33,051 nt of DNA from Chrysochromulina parva (lineage: Eukaryota > Haptophyta > Prymnesiales > Chrysochromulinaceae), in NCBI GenBank assembly GCA_002887195.1, contig PJAB01000233.1, positions 1 through 33,051 of the forward strand. Reading direction: 5' to 3'. Shown here one piece after another: positions 17,288 to 25,425 of this stretch. Both the position numbers and the translations under genes were made by a program. The notes under the pieces were generated by a model. The model ran no database searches. It saw only the letters and a program-made list of their open reading frames with translations, and was not told where the DNA came from. The number at the start of each line of letters is the position of its first letter. Within the stretch, counting starts at the first letter, position 1.

Positions 17288-18786
17288 ATGCCGGTCATGA
17301 GCGGCATGCCTTTCCCGTCGACGGTTCGGACGCCTTCAGATATCCTGGGAAGCCTCCATCGGAGCGGCAGGCAGGCGGTCGAGGTCCCTCCTGAGGTCGA
17401 CAATGAGGAAAGGTGGAAGGTAATCAAAGAGTCGCAAAGGGGCAGCAGCATGGCCGAGATTATGGCCGCAGACGGGCCAGTGCTCACCGCTTGTCGCAGA
17501 GTTGCTCCGCCACAAATCCAGACACTGTGCAGAGGAGACCGCGGCGCCGGTAGTTCCAGCAGCAGCAGCTTCGGCGGCGGCATGCCAACAAGGACCGTCC
17601 GCGGACGGTCCGGCCGAATCTCGGATGAGGAAATCACCGTGATCGGAGAAGATACAAAACGCTCGCTGCAGCCGTGGCAGCTCGGTCTGATCGGTCGGCA
17701 GCAGCAGTGGCAGCAGCAGCAGCAGCAACAAGATCAGGAGCAAGAACGAGAAATTCAGCAGCAACGGCGGCAGCAGCAGCAGCGTCAGCAGCAGCAGCAG
17801 CAGCAGTTTCAGCAGCAGCACGCGGCAGCGGCCTTCATGGAGGCGGACGAAGATGGCGATGGCCTGCTGACCTTTGACGAGTTCAACAGATCGATGCAGC
17901 GCAACGCCGCTGGTGGAGGACACGCCGCTGGTGGAGGACTGACTAATGGCCTGCGGCCGGATCAAATGGCGGACGCGCAAGCAGCTGAGACTCGCCGCCG
18001 TGCGCAAGGCACGAGCCATCAGACTCGAGCCTCGATTGCTACTGATGGCCACTGATGGCCACTGAACACCTCTGATCACAGCTCTGATTGCCTCCCTCAT
18101 CAGGCTCGAATCCGCTGTTTGGTGGCGCCAACCCTCCGGAAAGGACCATGCCACCGGAGCAATACCGCATAGGCTACGCACCCGTCGGCCGAGGCTACCC
18201 TGGCGGCGGCGGCCCCGAGCCCGCGTACCTCGACGGCCTCGGCTACGTCAACGTACCACCACCGCCAAATCAAGAGTATGGCTCGCAAGAGGCACTCAGG
18301 GCACGGCGGAGAGCAGCGCGCGGAGTGCCGTCGCCGGTGGAGATGATGGCAGCAGGGGCGCCACTGGCACCACCGACGGCGATGAAGGCCGGGAATCACG
18401 TGCCGCGTGTGCAGCCGGCGCCCCCACCCAACGACTATGGTAGCCAAGAGGCGCTCAAAGCTCGACGGAGGGCGGCGCGCGGCGTCCCCAATCCGATGGA
18501 GATGCTAGCAGCTGGCACGCCGGCGCTTCAGCAGCCGAGGCTTCCGGAGCCACACAACTTGCCGCCGTCGCCGCCACGGTATCATCCCAGTGACGCGTAC
18601 GAGTATGCGCCGGCGCCGCAGTATCACGGCGTCGCCGCACCAATGCAAGGGCCGGATCCCCTGTATGGCAGCCAGGCGGCACTCAAGGCACGGCGCGCCG
18701 CGGCGCGCAGCCCAAGCCCGCCGCCCGGATCCGACGGTGCGGCCGGGAGGCCAAGCGGACCCCTCGCCCAGCCCTCGCTCTGGTGA
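17288..18786 (+). CDS. EF-hand/poly-Gln protein with triple YGSQEAL repeat, two exons
   Basis: Exon 1 (17288-17999) and exon 2 (18104-18786) join within a codon (phase 1) to give 464 residues. Residues 1-135 have no known domain. A Gln-rich coiled stretch (about 137-180, CAG codons) leads to one good EF-hand loop, D187-E-D-G-D-G-L-L-T-F-D-E198, so one calcium ion is probably bound. Exon 2 encodes a Pro/Gly-rich region holding three copies of a motif near Y-G-S-Q-E-A-L-x-A-R-R-R-A-A-R-G-V-P-x-P-x-E-M; the last copy is degenerate (YGSQAALKARRAAARSP). I know no family with this repeat. The basic RARRRAAR core could bind nucleic acid, acidic protein or membrane, but that is a guess. No signal peptide. 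The splice was chosen because it gives an unbroken frame and a donor (GTGCGC) identical to that of the P4H gene. Confidence 0.78.
17697..17819 (+). repeat. (CAG)n-rich tract coding poly-Gln
   Basis: CAG units with CGG/CAA/GAG/TTT interruptions, read mostly as Gln. The same trinucleotide is read as Ser in the EEP and U-box genes. Confidence 0.85.
18000..18103 (+). other. Intron made of a 10-nt tandem repeat (EF-hand gene)
   Basis: A 104-nt GT-AG intron with donor GTGCGC. From 18034 it contains the units GATTGCTACT, GATGGCCACT (twice), GAACACCTCT and GATCACAGCT, then after a 2-nt slip GATTGCCTCC and a final 8-nt CTCATCAG that carries the acceptor. Same sense-strand unit as in the P4H and dynein light-chain introns. 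Confidence 0.85.
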
Positions 18787-19068
18787 CGACACAGTCAGAC
18801 GCCAACACAGGTTCCACAGATACGGGAAAGCTCGACTGTGTGTAGACCAGATGTTTAGGAAACACACCCAGGATCTTGTGCATTTATTTGACGCACAAAA
18901 AGAGTTTGCGGTTATTACACGCGCCTTTTCTCAATAAGAAACCATTTCTATGATCTATCGGCGGGCCCGCGACTGGTCGATCTGGTCGCTCCCCAATCTC
19001 CTCGGATATCCCTTGGGTAATCTCCCTTGGGTAATCTCCCCTTCCCTCAACGCGTGTGCGAACTCTTC
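18787..19068. other. Convergent intergenic spacer
   Basis: 282 nt between stops. It contains a direct repeat of CCCTTGGGTAATCT around 19009-19039 (two copies) and a CTCAATAAGAAACC sequence near 18931 that might act in 3'-end formation. No gene seen. Confidence 0.45.
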
Positions 19069-19761
19069 TCACGAGGTCCACCACGTCGGCTTCCACCATG
19101 GGCGCCGAGCCTCGTCCACCTTGTCCTCGCGCCCCCGCCAATAGTCGGCGCCGTAGTCCCAGCAGAGCTCCTCGCCCACAACGAGGTCGCGTGACGCAAA
19201 GAGCATCGCTCGCACATGACCGATCGTCGGCGGAGTTATCGTCCAGCACTCGCAGTTGCGGGTCGGCGCGTCCTCGGCGTGGTTCATGAACCGGGCGTGC
19301 TTGCTGCTGAGTAGGTCCTGTGCGTCGAGGTAAACGTGCACACCGTCGGGCAGCGTGATGCCGATCGCGTAGTCCCCCGATTGCGTGCCCGTCGGGTTTT
19401 CATATCGCCTCTCAAACTCGACCTGGTCGATGATAAAGGCTGGGCTGTCCAGGTAGTCGAAGAGGTACGTCTCGGCCGCGATTGGCTTCGCGACGAAAAG
19501 CCCACGGCCGCGACCGTCTGTCGTGTCGCGGACGACGAAGAACTCGTCCGACAGCTTCTCGAACCCAGCAATCTCGAGGAGGACGCGACGGGCCACCGGG
19601 CCACCGGCAGAGAGGTCCTCCTCCTCCTTCTCCTCCTCGACTTCCTTCTCCTCAACTGAGCCGCCCGACAATTTTCTCATCTGGGCATTGGCGCTGACCC
19701 TCATGCCGTCTTCTTTCACATTGGGTTCGTCACCCCTTGAGAACAGAGCGCCCACTGGCAT
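19069..19761 (-). CDS. SET-domain protein methyltransferase
   Basis: 230 residues from the ATG at 19761. After an acidic Glu/Lys stretch (about 35-50) a SET domain spans about 74-207. It begins DGRGRGLFVAKPIAAETYL (the G-x-G-L/F SAM-binding N-motif), then A-R-F-M-N-H161-A (the RFINHS-type motif), N-C-E-C, and ends EELCWDYG (the EELxxDY motif with the conserved Tyr). It should transfer methyl from SAM to a lysine. No pre-SET or post-SET cysteine cluster is visible, so it is not a classical histone enzyme. Upstream of this ATG the frame continues through a hydrophobic stretch (FVAALTCIALTNPPVVV) without another ATG. A 24-nt exon at 19910-19887 spliced to 19812 would supply an ATG and a signal-like N-terminus (255 residues). 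Either start is possible. Head-to-head with the DOT1-like gene. Confidence 0.82.
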   Translation of the reverse strand: MPVGALFSRGDEPNVKEDGMRVSANAQMRKLSGGSVEEKEVEEEKEEEDLSAGGPVARRVLLEIAGFEKLSDEFFVVRDTTDGRGRGLFVAKPIAAETYLFDYLDSPAFIIDQVEFERRYENPTGTQSGDYAIGITLPDGVHVYLDAQDLLSSKHARFMNHAEDAPTRNCECWTITPPTIGHVRAMLFASRDLVVGEELCWDYGADYWRGREDKVDEARRPWWKPTWWTS

Positions 19762-20234
19762 GACCACCACGGGTGGATTCGTGAGCGCGATGCATGTCAG
19801 CGCCGCCACAAACTGCACACACAATGCGAGGAATTGAACGACAGAGCGCAGGGGTGATAACCCGTGCCGGTGGGGTGGCAACGAACGGAAAGCTCCACTG
19901 CAGTGACCATGCTTTCATGGATTTCACACGGCGTGTGCGAGTGCCCCATTCGCGTCTTCAGGCTGCACCATTCTCGACTCTCGTCCCCTTCGGCCGCGAG
20001 GATGTGTGGGAGAGGCGACCTCGCCGCAAAACTCCTCATGTGTTGGGAGCAAAACACGCGCCTGAAATCAAATCAACTTAATTTGGAAATTCAAGTTTGG
20101 ATGTGTCGGGCGAATCCGAAACCTCCCCTAATCTCCCGCCACGCAAACGTCGTCCGTGGCGACGGAGAGGAAATGTGCAATGGGGTCCGAAGAACGCTCT
20201 CTCACATCATCACACGCGGCCTGGATTCCTGGGG
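19762..20234. promoter_or_regulatory. Divergent promoter region, SET / DOT1-like genes
   Basis: 473 nt between the two ATGs chosen here (324 nt if the SET gene has the extra exon). AT-rich island at 20061-20098 (AAATCAAATCAACTTAATTTGG) about 140 nt upstream of the DOT1-like ATG. No known element. Confidence 0.4.
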
Positions 20235-21491
20235 ATGACCTTCCTCTTTCTCGCTAGTCTCTGCGCGACCAAGGCGCTCTTCAATCCTAGCGTTGGTGCG
20301 CTCATTTATCCCATTAGAGCATACCGTCACCCTCCAGTACAGCTCGCCCTCTCACCGGCGGAGCAGTATGCCGCGCAGCAGGCCGAGATGAGAGCGAGGA
20401 GACAGCGACGTATCGAGGAGGAGGCAGCAAAGGCCTCGGAGGTTGTCGATGACCGCGCGGAAGCAGAGCTGCGAGCATTCCAGATGTGCTATGCTGAGCC
20501 GCTCGCCATCTTCGAGAAGTCGCTCTACCCAGCTCAAGAGTACTCGGATAGGAACGGCATCTCTCGAAAGGATGGTTACTGGAGCTTTGTCCATCGCAAT
20601 GAGGAGCCCAACCCCGACTTCACGTACGGTGAGTTTCCGCTGCCCTTCTTCCATAGGCTCATCGATCGAGCGTGCGAGTTGCACGGCTGCGGCGACGACC
20701 GCCGCAGCTGCAGCTTGATCGACCTGGGGTCTGGCGCAGGCAGGCTGGCGCTGTGGGCCGCGGCGACGAGCGCTTGGCGTCGTGTCGTCGGCGTGGAGTA
20801 CCTGCGGTCGCTCGCCAGCACGGCGGTCGAGAAGCTCGAGGAGGCGCGTGCAGCAGGCTTGCTGCGCACCGACGAGGTCGTCCTAACCCAGGGCACTTGG
20901 GACGAGAAGCTCGATTGCTTTGCAGAGGTCGATGTCGCCTTCGCGTACACGACGGCGATCACGACCAATGACGAGGGCATTCTCGAAGGGCTCTCCAGAG
21001 CGCTCGCACAGCGACTGCGCCGAGGCTGTATCGTCGTCACCACCGACTACAAGCTCGACCCGGCGCACTTTGAGGTGCTGGACACCATGACCGGCGAGAA
21101 CAGCGGCGTAGGCGGCACATCAACGGGCTATCTCCATCGCAAGCGCAGCCGCGGCGAGCGCGATGCGGCCGGCGAGGCTGATGGCAAGGCTGATGGCTCT
21201 GTCAAGGACGATGCGAGCTTTGCCGCCATGGAGGCAGCATTCACACAAGATCTGCATGCAAGCTTTGCCGCCATGGAGGCGGCACTGTCACAAGATCTGC
21301 ATGCAAGCTTTGGCTCGAGACCTGATCTGGGCAACAAGGGCATCGCTGGGCCCTCTCTTGTCGCGCCGCCCGCATCGCCTGTCCCGCCGGTGCCCGTCGC
21401 CACCAGCGAGGACGCAGCCAAGGCTGCCAAGGCTGCGTGGCTTTCCAAGCTGGGTACACCGCGATGGGGTCCAGGCGCCGTCGAGCGTTGA
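20235..21491 (+). CDS. DOT1-like SAM-dependent methyltransferase with N-terminal targeting sequence
   Basis: 418 residues from the first ATG of the frame (20235). The N-terminus (MTFLFLASLCATKALFNP) looks like a signal peptide, followed by a basic stretch. That would fit secretory or plastid targeting. A helical EMRARRQRRIEEEAAKA segment precedes the catalytic fold. SAM-binding motif I is L161-I-D-L-G165-S-G167-A-G169-R with E188 in VVGVEYL. These are the DLGSGxG...GVE signatures shared with DOT1-type enzymes, and V-V-L-T-Q-G-T-W and a later C-I-V-V-T-T-D-Y strand also fit. The C-terminus has a 15-residue tandem duplication (ASFAAMEAAxxQDLH) followed by a Pro/Ala-rich tail. Targeting and substrate are uncertain. 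Activity of the class is well supported, but histone specificity is not. It is divergent from the SET-domain gene. Confidence 0.8.
   Translation: MTFLFLASLCATKALFNPSVGALIYPIRAYRHPPVQLALSPAEQYAAQQAEMRARRQRRIEEEAAKASEVVDDRAEAELRAFQMCYAEPLAIFEKSLYPAQEYSDRNGISRKDGYWSFVHRNEEPNPDFTYGEFPLPFFHRLIDRACELHGCGDDRRSCSLIDLGSGAGRLALWAAATSAWRRVVGVEYLRSLASTAVEKLEEARAAGLLRTDEVVLTQGTWDEKLDCFAEVDVAFAYTTAITTNDEGILEGLSRALAQRLRRGCIVVTTDYKLDPAHFEVLDTMTGENSGVGGTSTGYLHRKRSRGERDAAGEADGKADGSVKDDASFAAMEAAFTQDLHASFAAMEAALSQDLHASFGSRPDLGNKGIAGPSLVAPPASPVPPVPVATSEDAAKAAKAAWLSKLGTPRWGPGAVER
21213..21302 (+). repeat. 45-bp tandem duplication in the DOT1-like gene
   Basis: Two 45-nt units (21213-21257 and 21258-21302) with a few mismatches, followed by the start of a third (GCAAGCTTTGG). 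They encode the repeated 15-residue motif ASFAAMEAAxxQDLH and keep the frame. Confidence 0.9.
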
Positions 21492-22036
21492 AGACCGGAT
21501 CGCATGATGATGACGTTCGCATGATGCCCCGGTGCGAAAGTGGCCTGCCACAGCACGGGGGCTGAGAAAGCGAGCGGAGAGAATCGTGCTGATATCCTGT
21601 CGACGCGGCGCGTGTGTACTTACGTTACTATTATACTGATCACGAAAGTCGAAACGCGCGCTCCGACCTCCGCGGGGGCGGGCGCGCCGATGGGTTGACC
21701 ACCGTCATATTGTTAGACGTCTGGTCCGGCCGCCGGTCGGGCGGCGTCGTCCTCGGACGTCGCGTCCGCGCCAATTCCGCAATATTGCCAATTGGTCCGC
21801 GCCGGACAGACGACACGACACCCTATGTCCATATCGTGCATCGTCCATCGACTGTCGCAGGGGTTGACTTATATATCCTTCTGAGGATCCGATGAAAGAC
21901 GCACTGTGCGCGCGCGCACGAGCCAAATTGTTAATCAGGTCCCTCGTCTTTGTTTAGCAGATGCATAACAATTCAGTCACGCCACACCAAAGTGGACGTC
22001 ACCACGCACCAACGCCCTTCGCAACCGCGCACCACG
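21492..22036. other. Convergent intergenic spacer
   Basis: 545 nt between convergent stops. Very CpG-rich around 21650-21775, with AT islands near 21618 and 21779. No family-like open frame, tRNA or long inverted repeat seen. Confidence 0.5.
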
Positions 22037-23068
22037 TCAAGTCTTCGCAAGAAGGGCACTGCCTTCGGACGGCACCGCGGCGTCCGGCGGAGAGCATGCA
22101 AAGCAGCAGGTGCGGCTGCGATAGCATCGGTAGCAGAAGTACATCGGGATCAAGGTGGCGAGCAAGAACGTGGGGATGAAGATGAGGTAGAAGCGCACTG
22201 GGTTGCCACCAGCCTCGAAGCACGCGTTTGACCACGAAATGTGCACCCCTTCGCGCAGGTATGCCTGCTCAAAGGCCTGCTCGCTGCTGTCTGCGTTGGA
22301 GCACTCCATCCCCTTCGCGTCGCAACGGTCTACATTTCCCGAGGGGAGCAACCAGTTCTGGTCGAACATGTACGGGACGATCTGGCGGCGCACGATGCCC
22401 TTAGCTCGGTCATCTGACTCGAGGAATAGGTCGACATGCTGCGGCTCCGAGGCATTGTCGGCCAGCATCTCGGCGAGTCGCACCTCCAAGATAGGGAGCA
22501 CCTTGGCGAGGCCGCCGCGCGTATAAACGTTGGCAGTCATCGTCGACCATGCGTGGTCTAGCGTATGCAGCGTTGTGCGATGCCACGGCGGAAAATACGG
22601 CAGCAGCTGGAACCACTGGATGGAGTCAAAGTACGCGATGTCGAAGTCGTCGTGGCTGTCAACCAGCTCGGCAATTATGGTCTCCATCACCTCGGGACGA
22701 TAATACTGCGAGGGCACGATGTCGTCCTCGAAAACAAGGAATAAGGGCGAGCATATCGTTTTAGCTAAGTTGCTCATGTGCCGCAACGCCTTGACGTGCG
22801 AGTCGAAGATGCCGATGACGGAGCCGCGTGGGTGCCTCTGCACGACCAAGGCGTCTACCTGTACGCCGAGCTCCGCCATGGTGGCTTTCATTGAGACGGC
22901 GCGAAAGGTGCTCGTGTTGGTCATCGTCACGAAAATCATCGGCATCTGCTGCGGTCCGAGCCATTGGACCGGCGACGGCGGCTGCGTATCGCACGAGGAC
23001 GTCGACGCCATTGTGAAAATGCCTAAAAAGGTTTTCTCTGGATTGCTGACCAAGCAAGCAAGCAACAT
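22037..23068 (-). CDS. GT25-like glycosyltransferase with C-terminal membrane helix
   Basis: 343 residues from the ATG at 23068; an alternative ATG at residue 20 (position 23011) has the better context (A at -3, G at +4). The sequence follows family 25 (LPS-type) glycosyltransferases: an N-terminal strand with I-F-V-T-M-T-N, then V-V-Q-R-H-P-R-G-S-V-I-G-I-F-D-S-H (donor-site region) and L-V-F-E115-D116-D117-I-V-P, the metal-binding acidic cluster. A cysteine-containing, less conserved region follows. Residues about 292-312 form a hydrophobic helix (YLIFIPTFLLATLIPMYF), followed by a Cys-rich cytosolic-type tail (CYRCYRSRTCCFAC) that could be palmitoylated. A membrane helix at the C-terminus is unusual for Golgi glycosyltransferases, which have an N-terminal anchor. 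Substrate unknown. Confidence 0.78.
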   Translation of the reverse strand: MLLACLVSNPEKTFLGIFTMASTSSCDTQPPSPVQWLGPQQMPMIFVTMTNTSTFRAVSMKATMAELGVQVDALVVQRHPRGSVIGIFDSHVKALRHMSNLAKTICSPLFLVFEDDIVPSQYYRPEVMETIIAELVDSHDDFDIAYFDSIQWFQLLPYFPPWHRTTLHTLDHAWSTMTANVYTRGGLAKVLPILEVRLAEMLADNASEPQHVDLFLESDDRAKGIVRRQIVPYMFDQNWLLPSGNVDRCDAKGMECSNADSSEQAFEQAYLREGVHISWSNACFEAGGNPVRFYLIFIPTFLLATLIPMYFCYRCYRSRTCCFACSPPDAAVPSEGSALLAKT

Positions 23069-23747
23069 TGCTGACCAATTTTCCTGTGAAAAGCCCAGCG
23101 AGTCTCGTGAATTTCACGAGAGAAAAAAAGGCGTTTTTCCGGCGAGGGGGCGATTCAGGGGGCTGTTCAAGGGGCGAGGCAGCGGGGGCGAGGCGGCAGG
23201 GTGCCAGGGTGCCGGGGATTCGCTACATGTAAGGATTCGCATGGTGCATGGAGATGGACTCGTCATATCGACCTGAAATACCAGCTCGAGGTCGAGCTCC
23301 GGGGGGAGTTTGGGACTGGTAATACAGCCGAGCACCGACGGGATGACACGAACAGGCGCGGATGACACTTGTGGCTCACAATAAACCAGATCGTCGCTCG
23401 AACCGCTACGTGAACCGGGCGCAGCGGTGGCGCATGAAACTTGAAAGCCATGACCCGCGGCGCGCATGTGTCGGACCCACGCGACCACCGGGGTACCGGG
23501 CGGGTGGCTCAACAGCCTACAACGGCCGGTGTCGCCGCACTCGAATCGGGGCGAGGTCTCCCGCGAGATCACAGCAAAACGGCAACACTGAGACCCTCAT
23601 GCACACATCCACATCATAGATGGTATCACCTCGGCGGCTCGGCGGCTCGGGCCAACAACGGGCGCCTCGGCTCTTCATACATCGAATCGAAAGATCGTCC
23701 TCATCCATCTGGTCATCACGGGCATCACGGGCATCACCAGCCCACGC
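23069..23747. other. Intergenic region upstream of GT25-like gene, downstream of MORN gene
   Basis: 679 nt that should hold the promoter of the minus-strand GT25-like gene and the 3' UTR of the MORN gene. It includes the perfect odd palindrome TCTCGTGAA-T-TTCACGAGA (23103-23121). The open frames here are short and without family features. A short GATGCCC-type array lies next to the MORN stop codon (23709-23740). Confidence 0.45.
23103..23121. promoter_or_regulatory. 19-nt palindrome upstream of GT25-like gene
   Basis: Two perfect 9-nt arms around one central base, 35 nt upstream of the GT25-like ATG. It could be a dimeric factor site or a 5' UTR hairpin; unproven. Confidence 0.35.
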
Positions 23748-25124
23748 TCATCCGGCGACGGGAACCTGCGGCGCGGCACCAATACTCATCGAGCCCATTT
23801 GCTCGGCAAGCTCGAGCTGCAGCTTCTGCTGCTGCATCTGCTGCTGCCCCTGCGGAGAGGAGCGGAAGAAGCTGCCCACTCCCTCGCCAGCTTGGGAGCC
23901 GGTGAGCACCGGCTTAGGAACTGGGAGGCCGAGCGAGCCCGCGATATGCGCCGCCTCCTCGACGCTGATCTCCTCGACCACCTTGCCGTTCTTGAGCCGC
24001 CACGCGTGCTGCCGATCGGGCGACCAGCGCGCGCCCTCGCCCACGTCTGTGCCGCCCTTGTACTGACCTACCTCGGCAGACCCATCGGCGAGCCGGTAGA
24101 TGCCGCGCCCCTCCATGCGGCCCTGCCTGTACTCGCCCTCGTAGACGTCGCCCGCCGCGTACAAGTACACGCCGCGACCCTCGCGCCGCCCTTGCTTGTA
24201 CTCGCCCTCGTACACGTCGCCGCTCGCGTAAAGGTAGGTGCCGCGCCCATCATAAGTGCCCACGAGCCATTGGCCCTCGTACACCTCGCCGCTCGCAGCC
24301 CAAAAGGTGCCGAAACCCTGCTTCTTGTCCGACTTCCACTCGCCCTCGTACCGGTCGCGGTTGGCGTACTTGGCGCGGCCGCGCCCTTCGCGCAAGCCGG
24401 CTCGCCACTCGCCCTCGTACTTATCTCCGCTCGAATACCGCGTGCTCCCGAGGCCCTCGCGCCGGTCATTCTTCCAGTCGCCGTCGTAGAACTCGCCCGT
24501 CGCGAACGTGCAGCTGCCCTGCCCCTCGCGCTTGTCATTCTTCCAGTCGCCCAGGTACTCATCGCCATTCGGCCAGCGCCCGAAGCCATGCCCGTTGGCG
24601 AGTCCTGCGTCGTTGAGCTCACCCTCATACTCGCTGTACTTGGTGAGCGGCTCGAGGACGCCCTCGCGCGCGGGCCCCGGCTCGCTGCTCAGGTAGCGCG
24701 CGCTGCGCTTCGCCTTGCCGCGGCCCTCGGCCTCGTCAGCCGCCGAGCTAGAGGCGACCGTCGAGCTGGTCGTCACCGGCAGCTGATGCGGCGGCGCAGC
24801 CGCGTCGGAAGACTTGCGCCGCGCCGTCGACGCCACCTTCTCGGGGCTAGGTGGCCGCCGCTTCACTTTGTCGTTCGTGCTCCGGTCGCTCGGCTGGGAG
24901 CCATCGCGGGTCGCAGTACTGCTGCTCCGGTCGCTCGGCTGCGCTGTCGATGAGGACACCTTGCCGTTGCGGAGGGTAGCGGGCGTGTCGCCGGTCGGCG
25001 CAGGCGGGGGCGGCCTGGGCGGCAGCGGCATGCTCATATGTAATAGTTCGGCCTCGGCGATGGGCACGAGGCCTCTCGAAGTATCCGCTTTGCCCTTTGG
25101 AGGCTGCGCCAAGACCAAAGGAGC

Positions 25125-25165
<41 letters not shown>

Positions 25166-25277
25166 TGCCGCCGCTGCCGCCGCTGCTGCTACTACTGCTG
25201 CCGACGCATTTGCCCTCGGCGCGCTCCTTGGAGCGCGCCAGCCGCCGTGCACTGATGTCGCCGCTCAGCGACGACAT
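23748..25277 (-). CDS. MORN-repeat protein
   Basis: 509 residues from the ATG at 25277; the frame is open upstream, but an earlier ATG at 25427 overlaps the start of the divergent GTPase gene. Residues 1-210 are low complexity: poly-Gly (GCC tract), Ser/Pro-rich, Lys-rich. Residues about 212-402 contain eight MORN repeats of about 23 residues, of the form Y-E-G-E-W-K-x-D-x-R-E-G-x-G-x-x-x-Y-x-x-G, plus a degenerate ninth. MORN repeats form a curved beta sheet that binds phospholipid or protein partners, often at membrane junctions, basal bodies or flagella. After the repeats there is a helical region and a Gln-rich end (QQQMQQQKLQLELAEQM). No signal peptide or membrane helix. The C-terminal end may be spliced differently. 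Confidence 0.88.
25126..25200 (-). repeat. (GCC)n tract coding poly-Gly
   Basis: About 75 nt of CCG/CTG repeat units on the plus strand coding a Gly-rich run and then Ser in the MORN protein. Confidence 0.85.
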
Positions 25278-25425
25278 GAGCGAGCGAGCGGCCGCCTCCA
25301 CAGTGGGGCTGGCCGCCAAACATTTGACACGCCGATTTGCTTCCACAATCAAAGCGCTCGCCAACCCCGAACGCCATCCAGCTGCGCCATCGCGGGGTTC
25401 GCGCTCGGCGAGACGAGCGCGATAC
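25278..25425. promoter_or_regulatory. Divergent promoter region, MORN / GBP-like GTPase
   Basis: 148 nt between the ATGs chosen for the two genes, the shortest divergent spacer in the window. No element recognised; assignment rests on the layout and on the choice of MORN start. Confidence 0.35.
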
